From positions 1,736,001 through 1,800,000 of the forward strand of contig JACGCM010000669.1 in the NCBI GenBank assembly GCA_014058105.1: a stretch of 64,000 nt of DNA, written 5' to 3'. Origin of the DNA: Kingdonia uniflora. Lineage: Eukaryota > Streptophyta > Magnoliopsida > Ranunculales > Circaeasteraceae. The first letter of the stretch is position 1. The number at the start of each line of letters is the position of its first letter. Under the pieces are notes generated by a model. The model made no database searches, was not told the DNA's origin, and saw only the letters and a program-made list of their open reading frames with translations. Below are positions 33,241 to 44,333 of this stretch, one piece after another. A program made the position numbers and the translations under genes.

Positions 33241-33816
33241 AGTGATCAGCAAACAAAGTAAGAGATAGAGAGAAAGATGCAGGACAGATGAAGAAGTTCC
33301 CTCCAACCTATCCCCTTTTAAACCTGCAAATCCACCACGACTTTCCCTCTCCCGTAATTGAATTAATGACAACCTTTCATTTCCAACCTCAAAAAGTCAA
33401 CATGCAACCTCTACAACTTTCTAGACGTAACTAATTCATCGGTACATGCATTCAAACCTCATTCCCGAGGACCTCTAGTCGAGCACGCCACCCACATTGA
33501 GCATTCAGCTATTATAACCATTGATTATTACAAGCAATATTTCATCATACCTTTGACTATATCTCGTTCTGATCATCATAACCCTGATAACAATAACCTT
33601 CGATCATCTCTATACGTCGCGCCTATAATATTATTCGCTTACATTCGTCTACATTATCAATCTGATACAACAATATAAGTACGCAGAAAATACTTTGTCT
33701 ATTTCAAATAGCAAATCCAACAAATAAATTACATTTTCACTACCACTCCAAACGCAAAAACAACCCCCTCCCACACAACAAAATAGAAGCCTACAAAAAT
33801 ACAAATATTTCCACCA
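33241..33816. other. E2 spacer between ORF-b and ORF-a
   Basis: No gene seen; collinear with E4 14749-15249. Confidence 0.4.
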
Positions 33817-34155
33817 TCAGCCCGAAACCCTACTTCCAGAAGGACCAGCTCCGCTTACCGCGTTTCATTCCTCGATGACCTCCTCTCCACAAATGAGGCT
33901 TTCGGCAAGAGCCATCACAAAGAGATAGTACCTCTCAGCAGTCGTAAAATGAAACCTCGGCTGTTCCCACAGATAAGAATATGGATCACCATTGAAGAAC
34001 TTCTCAGTCCCTGCCTCTACAAGGTCTGACATGTCCCAGTTCAGGTCATGTTACCCAAAAAGCTTCATATGTAGTTCTACCATCTTCCGCCCCACTTGAT
34101 GATCGCGAGGGAACCCCATCCTCTTCTGGTAACGCGTGTTCGGCATGGTATCCAT
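33817..34155 (-). pseudogene. E2 small antisense ORF-a
   Basis: Starts MDTMPNTRYQKRMGF at 34155, then KLFG, a stop near 34052, DLNWDMSDLVE, FHFTTAERYYLFVMALAE and a Gly/Ser-rich tail ending at 33817. Homologue of E4 15591-15250. The first 15 residues are almost identical between the copies. This suggests past coding constraint, or a young common source. No domain recognised. Confidence 0.6.
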
Positions 34156-34397
34156 CCAAATGTTAAGAATATTGAGAAAGAGCAGAAGACTATTGCAGAT
34201 GGAAGAAGATACAATATACCTCCACAATAACCCATACTTATAGGATTAAATGCATTTATTAACCTATAACCACCTGCATCTCTTAGAAACCCCTTTTTAT
34301 TACTTTCCTGAAAAGCAAAATAGTCAAACTGCTCAGATTCTAAGATGGAATAGTTTTCTCAGTGAATACCTCTCCACCTGGCTTCGAGTCCTTCACT

Positions 34398-34410
34398 GAG
34401 AAGAGGTAAA
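34398..34410 (+). promoter_or_regulatory. E2 polypurine tract
   Basis: GAGAAGAGGTAAA directly before the 3' LTR. Confidence 0.75.
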
Positions 34411-35217
34411 TGTAGTAGCCTACTCATAGCCTTCGACAGATAGCCGAGGCTCACTTCATAGCCTACTCGAATGTATCGAATCCCATTCAATCCCTAAAAC
34501 AGGCTCCTCAGAGATCCCCCAGAGATGAACCTTTGACACCAGATAAATTTTCTAGGACAGATCAGTACAGTGCAATAGACATCCTTCGACCATATCTACA
34601 TATGGTCGAAAGTATGACAAGACATACAACCAGCTTACCAGGCAAAGCTTCAAGAACAGATTAACATCCTACAACATAAATCCTTCGACCTCGCTAATAT
34701 ACGGTCGAAACAAGATAAGATAGACAACTACCTCATCAGATAAGATAGAGCATTGATTGGCCCGTGCATCTATAGTGAAAGGTCCAACCACCGCGCCGAT
34801 TAGAGCCATCACCAATAAATGCAGCAGAAATAGTGCCAACAAGACCGACGCCCATAACTCGCCGGATTTTCTGACTGTGTAATCATGTAATCCTGACCCA
34901 TACTTGGTGACTCAGATCTCTATGTCTCTATAAATAATGAAAGGGGGAAACCCGGCGGAGGTTAGAAAAATCATCTCCAGCTTCTTGTATTTTACCTTCG
35001 ACCACCCTGTACTTGAACCCTGTTATTTACTCTTCAGTAATACAATCTGTCTTAAAAATCCTCATCAGAGGTCGTAGAGAGTCACATTCGGGCCTCTACA
35101 CAAGTATTTGTCTTTAGATAGATCTTATTTTAGGCCAATTTCTTGTATCCTCTGACTGAAGATCGGTTCTACGTTATGAGAACTAACTCCCCCTCTGAAC
35201 GGAGTTAGCTCCCTACA
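34411..35217 (+). repeat. E2 3' LTR
   Basis: Begins TGTAGTAGCCTACTCATAGC and ends AGCTCCCTACA. A TATA-like CTATAAATAATGAAAGG is at about 34929. It differs from the 5' copy at scattered bases, so the insertion is not recent; identity was not computed. Confidence 0.93.
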
Positions 35218-35611
35218 AAACCCAGCCCATCGAAACCCTATAAATCCTAAATACAATTTGTCACAAATTACTTCATATTATCCTAATCCAATAACAAAAA
35301 ACATTTATAAGGATATCATCTACATTGGGTTTGAAGCAATATAAGAATACACAAATAAATTCCAAGAAATTAGGAAAAGGGAATCGACTTTGATAATGAG
35401 CCACTTTGGAATTTTTCCACTTTGTAACCTTTGCTCTCTCTGCTAACACAGATATTTCTTTATTACAAATGATGGATCAGTCACAAACACAAAGGAATAA
35501 TGAATCCCAAATTTCAATTTCGCTATTCTCGACAGATAATAGATGTGAGCACTCAATGAGTAGCGGGGTATTTATAGCCCCAACGAGATTATTTGATGCA
35601 CCCCTTTGTGA
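35218..35611. other. E6 sequence right of the E2 insertion
   Basis: Starts with the right copy of the target duplication (AAACC). No gene of its own beyond the decayed 3' end of the next ORF. Confidence 0.4.
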
Positions 35612-35863
35612 TCATCTGCCTAACCGTTTGGCAATTTTTCCTTTCAGCCAATTTTTATGCCTTTTCTCGAACTCCATAACCCTCTTCCGTCTTAGAGCCA
35701 ACGAACTACCACAATGTTGTTCAAGACCATCCAAATTCATCCCAATATCTTCATGCCTGGTATTCCTCATATTATCAATTGCTGATCTCAAACTTGCAAA
35801 AGGAGATTGAATATCATATTCTTTATAACTCAGTTCATCACCTATGGCTAAACACCTAACCAT
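35612..35863 (-). CDS. E6 small antisense ORF, 83 residues
   Basis: Open MVRCLAIGDELSYKEYDIQS, ending with a basic MEFEKRHKNWLKGKIAKRLG. It lies antisense to E6, in the position of the small antisense ORFs of E2 and E4, but I could not align it with them. A plus-strand frame of 134 residues overlaps it (35406-35810). I prefer the minus frame because of orientation and composition, but this is uncertain. Confidence 0.4.
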   Translation of the reverse strand: MVRCLAIGDELSYKEYDIQSPFASLRSAIDNMRNTRHEDIGMNLDGLEQHCGSSLALRRKRVMEFEKRHKNWLKGKIAKRLGR

Positions 35864-36094
35864 AATTCATTTAAAACCCTAAAATTTTTCTCTTTTATTC
35901 ATGACCTATAATCAAAATTCGAAACTTTGAAAGCAATGGATTCTCGATAATAATACATGCACAATTTTACAACTTCCAAACATCGACAAGTAGTTAATAA
36001 ACAAGTAGCAACATTTATTTATTCGAGAACTTGAACTATTACATGATCCAAAACATCACATGTAATTATACTTAAAACAAGGAGCATGGTCAAG

Positions 36095-36412
36095 TTAACC
36101 ACAGGGGATCAAAACACCTCTAGCATCATGGATGTCTTCTTGCTTTATATCATCCTCTTCAATGTACCATAACACCGTACATCGATGAGAAGTTTCTAGC
36201 ACTTCCTCTACAAATATGTCATACCGGAACCAATAGTCATCTTCTACCCCCATCAACTCAGGTAATATCCCTGTAATGTCCAAAGGGTCCCTTGGACCAA
36301 AAGCATCAGAAGCAGTAAAAAAGCCAAAATACTATTCCTTTAACTCTGTAACTTTGATAGCAAGGTGACCTTCTTCTACATCTTACAGGCGTCGAGACCT
36401 AGTCTTCACCAT
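36095..36412 (-). pseudogene. E6 small antisense ORF nearest its 3' LTR
   Basis: Starts MVKTRSRRL at 36412, has two in-frame stops, then an open acidic part with LDITGILPELMGVEDDYW and HDARGVLIPCG. Position matches ORF-a of E2 and E4. Sequence similarity to it is not evident. Confidence 0.4.
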
Positions 36413-36640
36413 TGTAGAAGCTGTTTGCATAATCTTCACAAATGATGATGGCTATTTATAGAGGAAAAAAGATATTAGAGAATATTCCGTCAAAATCACC
36501 GATACTTTACCTGAATTCGTGCCACCAATCACGGGATGCGTGTCTCAAAAAATCTTTCCCTAGGACAAGTCAGCAACACAAGTTCCAAGGTATTTTCTTC
36601 TTGACATAATCACAACTAATTATATCAAAAATGTGGCGAT

Positions 36641-37127
36641 TGTAGTAGCATATTTCTTTTGATAAGATAAGCTAATAAGGGCATGTCAAAGGCATATAAT
36701 CATGTACACATCTATGAGTCGGGAATACTTTAACTTGCAACTACAAATCACAACCCTCTACAGTAGCCATTATACTTTGTCTAATATAGCCATTGCACAT
36801 GTTCCGCAAAGTTTACCAACCTTTCTAAATAATAGGAGAAATGTTCTAAACCTTATAATGGCCTGTATGTAACTATAAATACAGGCATAGCATATTACAG
36901 AGAGGAGGGATAAAGCATACTATCTATATTATCTTTAATATTGGTGTAATAAATTAACAACATAGTAAAACTTTCATTGAAATCCTCCTCGAGGTCATGG
37001 TTTTCTTTAGACTTCTCTGAGTTTTCTACATAATAGTGCATTGTGATCTTGTTATTCACACTTTTATTACAAGTTTTTACCTAAAAAGTATTGGTGAAGT
37101 TTACGTACCAGAAAAGTAGCCTTTATA
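36641..37127 (+). repeat. E6 3' LTR
   Basis: A 487-bp LTR starting TGTAGTAGCATATTTC and ending CCTTTATA (expected CATTACA). Homologous to the E5 LTR. A purine-rich AAAAATGTGGCGAT precedes it. A TATA-like CTATAAATACAGG is at about 36875. Copia RNase H begins directly after it, so E6 inserted into the Copia element. Confidence 0.82.
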
Positions 37128-37699
37128 GTCCTCTTGTTAATGCCTTAGTGAACATGTCAATTAGATTTTTCATTGATTGAACTTGTTGAATGTCAACTAC
37201 TTCAATCTCTTGTAGTTCGTGTATGTGGAAAATCTTCGGTGAGATGCGCTTCGTGCGATCTCCTTTGATGAATCTACCTTTGGGTTGCTGGATGTAGGCA
37301 AAGTTGTCTTCAAAGATTATTGCAGTTGGGCTTTCGATTGATTGTAATGCGCAGCACGTATCGATGTAGCTAGTAAGTGCTCTGACCTAGACAGCTTCTC
37401 TTCCTGCTTTATATAGTACTGGGATCTCAAAATGATTAGAAGATGTTGCCACCATCATTTATTTTACTGATCCGCATAATATCACGGTATCTTTTTTCAT
37501 GAATATGTATCCTGTCTGTGATCTGGCTTTGTGTGGGTTTGAAAGATAGCTAGTGTCTGGGTACCCGATCAACTTGTTGCTTTCCTTCTTTCAGTAGAAG
37601 AGTCCTAAGTTGATTATTCCTTGTAGGTAGCGAAAGAGATGATTTTATAATGTTCAAATGCCTTTAAGAAGGGGCAAAACTATGCTACACAAATTGATT
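37128..37699 (-). pseudogene. Copia RNase H
   Basis: Read on the minus strand: SFKPTQSQITD near 37540, a diverged K-x-R-S-C segment, and the end of RNase H with a LTxGINKRT-like tail, as in the usual ADxLTK end. Many stops. It is cut at the E6 LTR. The Copia 3' LTR is not found in the window. Confidence 0.75.
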
Positions 37700-39339
37700 T
37701 GCTGCAAAGATCCTTGTACAGCCAGCGAGGTATAGTAGAGCTCATATGGCCCTTAGGTATGGGATTTCTAGTCCCAGGAGTTCTTCACCCTCATATGGAG
37801 GATGAAATGGGTTAAATTTGATGTTTAGAGACCTCGAAAACATTGGTGTTGGTAGTGGATGACTTTTATCCATACAAAATTACTGTAAAAGTTTCTTGGT
37901 GTACGTTACTTGATGAATCAGCATGTCTCTAGGTAGTTATTTTATCTATATTCCTAAGCATAACTTGGTTGTACCTAGATCTTTCATTTCAAACTCCTCT
38001 TTTAAGTAGGTAGTAACATCCTTTATCTCCCCTGAGTTTTAAGGAGAGTCAGGTCATCCACATATACTGTAATTATAGTAAATCTTGTATTTGTCATTTT
38101 GATAAACACACATGGGGCTATCAGATTATTGGTAAATCCATAATTTTTCAAATGCTCAATTATCCAATTTTGCCACATGAGTTTGGATTGCTTAAGTCCG
38201 TATAATGATTTCTATACTTTCAGTGCATACTTTTCCTTATCCCCTAATTTGATATACTTTGGTAAAGGATATCCCTTATGTATTTTCATTTGTATGCATG
38301 CATTTAGCTTATCGTCCAGGTATGCTTTAACCACATCCATTAGACGCATGTCTAGTCCATCTCTGACTGACAAATAGAGTAAGTAACGGAATGTGATTTC
38401 ATCCATGATGGGGCCATAGGTCTTCTCATAATCGAATCCCTATTTTTTGGGGAATCCATGTTGAACTAAATGAGCATTGTACCTCACTATATCCTCGACC
38501 GATTTATTATGTTTCCATATGAATACCCATTTATATCCAACTAGGTTTGTGGAATCATCCAGCTGAACTATTTGTCCAAATACCTCTCACTTTACGAGAA
38601 CGTCCTACTCTGCTTTGATCCCTGATTCCCAAGACGGCCATTCTTGTCGTTGCTGACATTTAGTAACAGTTTTTGGATCAGGATCCTTGTCCAAAATAAA
38701 GGGAACGTTTGTGTATGTTAATTTATTGTCGACAATTACTTTTGTTTGATCTAGTTGTTCCCCTTCTTGCAAGACATAAAATACAAAAACTTCTAGGCTA
38801 ACTACTTGCACATTTGCCTCGATTTAGGCAAATTCTTTATATGTATTCTCAGCAGGTACAACTATTTCGGTAGCTACAGGTGCCTGGATATTTATTGTTG
38901 GTATTTTGTGTTGTCTCTTAACGCTGACTACACCACTAGTTGATGATTTTACTTCATCTGTGACTTTGAACACACCATCAGTCTACGATCCTGTAACACA
39001 TTTTGTTAAATGTCCAGTAGAAGTCTTCTATCGCTTTTTGGGTAGAGGCATTGTCTGATCAGTGTTTACTTGGGTCTTTCTAGGTTTACCACGCCCACAT
39101 ATAACTTTTGATTCATTCACTGGAATAGGTGTAGATACCGCTACTAGTATCTAAACACGCACTAGTACATTCCTAGCAGGTATGTGTGCTTTGATAACTT
39201 TGGATGCATCATGGAATCTATCGGGTAATTTAAGTGCTATTATGTGTAAGTGTAGTAGCTTAGAAGCCTCTTTATCACTTTAGGAGTTTAATAGATCTAG
39301 ATGAGAGAGTTGTGGTGTATTCCATGGGATGGATTTAAT
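37700..39339 (-). pseudogene. Copia reverse transcriptase and linker
   Basis: The minus strand has an open piece 38406-38212 with MDVVKAYLDDKLNACIQMKI, where relatives have D-V-x-T-A-Y-L and M-x-I-P-E-G. It continues KSLYGLKQS and WQNWIIEHLKNYGF. The catalytic box reads VYVDDLTLL near 38065-38040. The sequence upstream to 39339 is the variable linker after integrase, with no clear domain. Stops and frameshifts throughout. Confidence 0.85.
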
Positions 39340-39901
39340 GATGCATCCAAAGTAAATGTGCAGTAGACGTATCGCCCCTAGTAGGTTCCAAAAATTGAAT
39401 GATTGATGGTGAATCATAACCTTCGTATTCTCCCAGGCGTCATTGGGGTCCTATTTTTGTTCTTTGCAGTGGGGCAAGAGTAACATGTACATCCAAATGC
39501 GCGTAAATGGGAGACATTGGGTTGATACCCAGTTTCCAGTTGCATTTGTGGGTATTAATGGTAAGTCGCTGGTCTTAATCAAATGAGGCTTGCTGTATGC
39601 AAAATTACATGACCTCAAGTAGAGATAATTTAGTTTTCATCAATAAAGGTATGAGGATCATCTTTAATCACTTAATTAATGACTATGCTAAACCATTCTA
39701 TGTACGTATGTAGGGAAGGAAACGTTCAAGGTCTATTCCCATTGACGTACAATACTAACTGAATGATTGAGACATAAATTCTCTAGCTCCATCCAATCGT
39801 ATAGACTTAATAGGGAAATCCAGAAAATGTGCTCGTAGGTGTATTAGTTATGCTAGTAATCTTTTGAATGCATTATTCCTGGATGATAATAAGCATACAT
39901 G
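39340..39901 (-). pseudogene. Copia integrase core, second part
   Basis: The minus strand reads HVCLLSSRN (39893), IRLDGAREFMSQSF with the second Asp near 39800, NGLAESLIK-like with a stop, and then ERTKIGPQ and GYDSPSIIQFLEPTRGD. This set of motifs is common to a widespread plant Copia lineage. The expected Gly-Glu in the D-N-A-G-E-F motif reads Ala-Arg-Glu. It is separated from its first part by a hAT-like element. Confidence 0.88.
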
Positions 39902-40474
39902 CAGGGCCGGTGCTGACACAAAGCGACCAAAGCAGTTACTTTAGGCCGTAAGTTACGAAGGGGCCGCAAAAATACAATAAAATTATTTAGCTTAAACCAC
40001 TCCTCGATTTTAGTTTCACATGCAATTTTATCTTAGAATGACAAACATTGTCGTTTAAACTAAGATGATTGCAGGGATAAAAATGGTAAATTCACAATTT
40101 TTTCTTTTCTCTAGGATCTTATCCCTCAAATTACTCCCTACTATCTCTCCTTCAAATCTCTCCCACAATCTGAGAGTATTAACCTTGTTTATTGGAAACA
40201 AATTCCTTCTTGTATCTTAAGCATATCTTCTCTTCTTCATGAATAGAACAATTACATATTCAATATTAATTTATTTATCTTCTTTATTGTTTTGTGTCTA
40301 ATATGCTTCTAGTGTTATCATGATCAAGAAAATCATCAGGGTTTATAGTTTTGATTGATTAGGAGCTCGAACAAGTAGTTAAAATTACTTAGTTTGGGGT
40401 TAATTACTTAATTTTTTTAATATACAAGTGGCCCTTATTCAGGGCTTGCTTTAGGACTCCAAACACCGGCCCCG
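39902..40474. mobile_element. Non-autonomous hAT-like element inserted in Copia integrase
   Basis: Terminal inverted repeats CAGGGCCGGTG (39902) and CACCGGCCCCG (ending 40474). Flanking 8-mers CATACATG and TATATGTG agree at 5 of 8 places, consistent with an 8-bp target duplication that has decayed. The Copia reading frame resumes exactly on the other side. At 573 bp it has no transposase. Family call rests on TIR form and duplication length. Confidence 0.75.
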
Positions 40475-41386
40475 TATATGTGTGACCAGTGACATAATGC
40501 ATCAATTAAAACCATAATGTAACGGAATAGTCTACTTGCTAGGTGGATTGGTCCGCATATATCCCGTGTATCTGTCGAAGGAAATTCACTAATTCTATTC
40601 TTACTTTGGCTATTGATGGTCTAGTTACAAGTTTCCCTTGTGAATATGAGATGCATGGCTCTTCTTTAAACAAATGGATCTTACGACATCTTAATGGGTG
40701 TCCAATTGAATTATTAACAATTCGGCGCGCATCATTGTGGATCCAGGATGTCGTAAGCGATCATGCCTGGTATGGTATTTGTTCTCATGACTAATATTAA
40801 AATTAGGTATTGCATGAGATTCAATGATGTTTATGTATGCCTGGGAGATACTACTGGATAGACTAGGCAGTATTTATAAGACATTGCTTTGACCATCTCA
40901 GATTGAGGCGATATGAAGAATTTTTTTTATTTTGACTCTTGGGTTTCAATATTATATCCATTATGGCAGATATTTTTTGAAACTGAGTACGTTCCTTATA
41001 GACTTACTAGAGTATAAGCCTTTCCCGATGTGTAATATCGTGCTTACAGGAAGCATGAAACAAGCTTCACCTGATCCCTCTATCAAGCTAGTTGTGCCAA
41101 CGATAGCAACGATATTACGTCCTTATAAAGTTAATTTTATAAAATATTTCTTTTTGCAGAATAATGGGTATTACCATTGTCTACAAGACATGGTTCCCCA
41201 GAATTGCTAATAGTAGCACAGAAAGCATATAGATCCATCTATGGTCTATATAAGACTAGATCTTAAACTAATAACCAGAATTCCTCAAGATTTTAGTAGG
41301 ATAGGGGAAGAAGATTCCTTGCAATCTATATCCTCTAATTTAGATCAATTTCCTCTTAGCGTTTCCCTCGGTACAATCCAAGTGTC
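40475..41386 (-). pseudogene. Copia protease end, pre-integrase and integrase start
   Basis: On the minus strand: SVSKNICHNGYNIET (relatives: LLSF-DI--NGYH-ET) near 41000-40950. Then DRLRHPGSTMMR near 40755-40720, where relatives have D-R-L-G-H-P-G, followed by the first integrase part with the expected G-D-I-C-G-P-like segment near 40570. Upstream, to 41386, only faint gag. Stops throughout. Confidence 0.8.
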
Positions 41387-41406
41387 GGTAACGTGTTATA
41401 ACCCAA
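41387..41406 (-). promoter_or_regulatory. Copia primer binding site
   Basis: The minus strand after the LTR reads TTGGGTTATAACACGTTACC, close to the TTGGTTATCAACACGTTATC site seen in many plant Copia elements. Confidence 0.65.
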
Positions 41407-41634
41407 TGTAACTTAGTGGTGAGAGGGAGAGAAAAGTGTGGAGGAGAGGAACAAGAGTTTCAATTTAATAAAAATGTTAGGACCAAATGGGGTCCTTATT
41501 ACATATTTTTAACTCCCAATGGGTGTCTCTCTATAACCAATTGACTACCCTTACTAATATCTAACTAGTCTCTTGGGATTCCATATGCGGGCTTCCAAAC
41601 CCTTCTTACTTGGGCTTGGACCTAGGTTATAACA
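41407..41634 (-). repeat. Copia 5' LTR, 228 bp
   Basis: Minus-strand start TGTTATAACC (41634), end AAGTTACA (41407). Short LTR typical of Copia. It is followed by a primer site and Copia coding similarity. The partner LTR is lost. Confidence 0.75.
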
Positions 41635-42204
41635 AATTGAGCATATCTTTTATTTTATTTTTATGTTGATTATTATCTCGAGGAAATGAGAGAGGTTTTT
41701 TTTTACCATAAAAGATAAAGTTGGGGGTAGCTTCATTTGGGGGTTTCATTTCCTTTTATGGGTGTGGATATTATCCCAACCCTAAAATCAAAGTTACGTT
41801 CCAAGTTTCCCAAAAAAAGAGTTTGAGTAACAATCACTTTCCTTGGACCCCCTATTTATAGTCTATATGTCATTATCTAAACCGTTGAAACTAACGCAAA
41901 AGACTTTCTGCCGCGGCATTTTAACTAACAACCATGTCCATTTAAAACAATTCTTGACTATTATATCACCTAAACTCTACTTTCGTACATGAATCTAATG
42001 GCAAGCATGTACTTAAATCATCAAAAATATTTAGGATGGGAACCAACATTACAAAACAACTCTTTTATAAAGCCATAACCATCTCTCAACTTAGCTCTAT
42101 CAAACCATAAAGAGCTTTATTGCTGTTCGATTATCCTGCTTGATGACATCAAGATCAATCGGATCAATGGTCTAACAACTATCCAAGTGTACCTCAATCT
42201 TTCG
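41635..42204. other. Unassigned stretch right of the Copia element
   Basis: No gene or element recognised. It is probably the old sequence into which Copia inserted. Confidence 0.4.
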
Positions 42205-42410
42205 GTGCCACCACCACAACATCTTTGATGTACCATTTATTTCCAATATCGTATCCAACACCACAACATCTTCGATGTACCATTTATTTCCAATATTGCA
42301 TCCATCTTCGATGGTCTAACAACTATCCTAGTGTACCTCAATCTTCCGGTCCCACTACCACAACATCTTTGATGCACCATTTATTTCCAATATTGCATCC
42401 AACACCATCT
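42205..42410. repeat. Irregular repeat, three copies
   Basis: ACACAACATCTTYGATGYACC followed by ATTTATTTCCAATATYGYATCCA occurs at about 42212, 42258 and 42358. The first spacing is 46 bp and the second about 100 bp, with GGTCTAACAACTATCC(A/T)AGTGTACCTCAATC also repeated (42169 and 42311). Confidence 0.75.
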
Positions 42411-43134
42411 TACTATTTGCCACGACATTAATCTTAAGATATGATTGGCTAACCTAAGCCTATGCAGCCGAGCTTGGAGCCTCAAGAACTGACAAGACTT
42501 GGGCGGCTGAGACAAAAAGTTTTTTAATCATCCTGATTAATTCGAAAAAAATAAATTTACGACCCGATTAATTTAGGTATAATCCCTCCAAACTTTTACT
42601 TATAGTAAACCCAAATTTTCTAAAAAAATCTCCAAACAATTTAGGTTTAATTATGACTAATATTGTTTTAGTCTCACGATTAATTTGTACTAAATTTTGT
42701 ATATAAATCTCATCTAAATGTTGTAAAAATCATATATAATCTAGATTAATCAGGATTAAATCGGGATTAAAACAAGATTAATTGAAATTAATCTTGTGTC
42801 TGGTGTTAATTTAGATGAGATTCCATTACCTAGAACTAGAGGAACTAAGGGTAGTCGTAGAAGAAATTCTTAGTTTACTTGGGATAATGTATTCACTCAT
42901 GCTACACATGATAATAACCAAAGCTCTCGACCTAGTCGTAATAGTTTGCTTCAACAATGATTCAACCATTCTTCATCATGTCGTAACCAACGCCCGACCA
43001 TGTATATGATGTTTCTAGCCCTATAAGCTATGAGAGGTCCTAAGGAAACATATCAGTACTGGATTGTCCATGGCTCAAATATTTTTAGCACATTCCACAT
43101 GTAGTGCATGAGGAATATATATATATATATATAT
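42411..43134. other. AT-rich stretch with GATTAA motifs
   Basis: The word GATTAAT, or ATTAATC, recurs many times between 42530 and 42800. At 42800-43060 a weak coding-like sequence (LDEIPLPRTRGTKGSRRRNS) appears that I do not recognise. It ends in an (AT)n run at 43115-43134. Confidence 0.4.
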
Positions 43135-43320
43135 GGGAAATGTTCTAGGTACACGCGCATTATAGACGCAGTCCATACACTCAAGAGGATGCTTCCATTT
43201 AGCTAAATGTATGATCAAGATGAGAGGTATTGGCAAGCTTTGCCAACAAGGCAAATGATGTGGCCAAGAAAGTATGATATGGCGAGTGTGACGTGGCGAT
43301 TTAATATTCAAAAGGTACCA
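43135..43320. mobile_element. Putative left terminal region of a Mutator-like element
   Basis: Starts GGGAAATGTTCTAGGTACAC after an (AT)n tract, which MULEs often target. The FAR1-type transposase gene follows. The matching right terminus was not found in the window, so the call is inferential. Confidence 0.45.
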
Positions 43321-43359
43321 TGTCCCATCGGTTTGTAGTACTTGTTAAACTATTACTCA

Positions 43360-43560
43360 ATTTTTTTTTCCTCTCTCTTATTTTCTCTCTTTTTCTCTCT
43401 TTCTCTTTCTCTCTTACTCTCCCTCATCAGACGATTCATCTCTATCATCCCCACTGCAATTGTGTTTATGTTTGGTTTCCTTCAACACCACGAGTCATCC
43501 TCACTGTGAATCTATTTAGGCTTGGTCTCCCTCTTTCTCTCTCTCTCTAAATCTCCCTCA
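43360..43560. repeat. CT-rich microsatellite region
   Basis: Runs of CTCTCT and TTCTCTCT at 43369-43425 and 43530-43556 with a mixed segment between. It could be a 5' leader of the transposase gene. Confidence 0.7.
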
Positions 43561-44333
43561 CAAGACTGTTGGATGAATTGGTTGTACAACATTTTTCCAC
43601 TGAATATTGCTGAAATTTAGTCTTTATGGGAATGGGTTTATTGGTGTATCCAAATTTGGGGAAAACCTAACACTAAAATCCAAATCAAACAACCATTCCC
43701 CATATTTGAAATGCTTGATCATCTAGAGTTGCAATTTGTTGTTTTGAATTCTTTTTTTCCAGCGAGAGAGATGTTTCCTTATGGGAATATTCATACCTAT
43801 GATTTTATTTGCAGTTTCGAAAGGTTAATTCGAAACCAGATGAGTTTTGTGAAACTTTGTCACTATAGTTATTGTTTGTAATGACTATTTTCAAAAACCT
43901 TGAATATGATTTACATTTTCTAGTTTCGAAAACATGTTATTTAAAATAGTTTATGGTTGAATACATTATTGATATTTTTTTGTAATTTCTAGAAAGACTA
44001 TACTGTCGATAATTTCTTTGCAATTTTCATGGTGCCACTGGGTATAAGTTTCAGTTATTGATCATCCCCTATTTTTTGTACTGTTCAGTGTGTACAGTTT
44101 GCGAGCAATGGCCTTTTCGACTTATCTTTTCCGAAACCAATGATTTTTATAATGCTTCCCTAAAACTGGATAGTTTTGGAAGGATTTTTGAAATGTGGTG
44201 AGCACAAACTCAATGCCAACTTTCGTTGATGAGGTAGAAGGTACAAGTGTTGTTGCTTTTAGAAGTGCTGCATTTGGTTATTTAGGATGAGCACCCACAA
44301 TTCCGGTAAGTTGCTTTCTTTCTTCAAGAAGTT
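43561..44333. other. MULE upstream region with TTTCGAAA motifs
   Basis: GTTTCGAAA and related words (AATTCGAAACC, GTTTCGAAAAC, CCGAAACC) recur at 43816-44130. The same words occur in intron-like parts of the PMD gene. No coding frame seen. Confidence 0.45.

Larger units (their letters stand above)
21667..35217 (+). mobile_element. E2, complete Tat-like Ty3/gypsy retrotransposon, 13.55 kb
   Basis: Both LTRs (808 and 807 bp) are in the same orientation, with a primer site and polypurine tract at the expected places. Flanking AAACT (21662-21666) and AAACC (35218-35222) form a 5-bp target duplication with one change. Order: LTR, gag, protease, RT, RNase H, integrase, 194-bp tandem repeat, antisense coiled-coil gene, antisense ORF-b, antisense ORF-a, LTR. 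The gag-pol frame carries several stops, so it is not autonomous now. The extra antisense genes make it nearly twice the length of a simple gypsy element. Confidence 0.92.
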
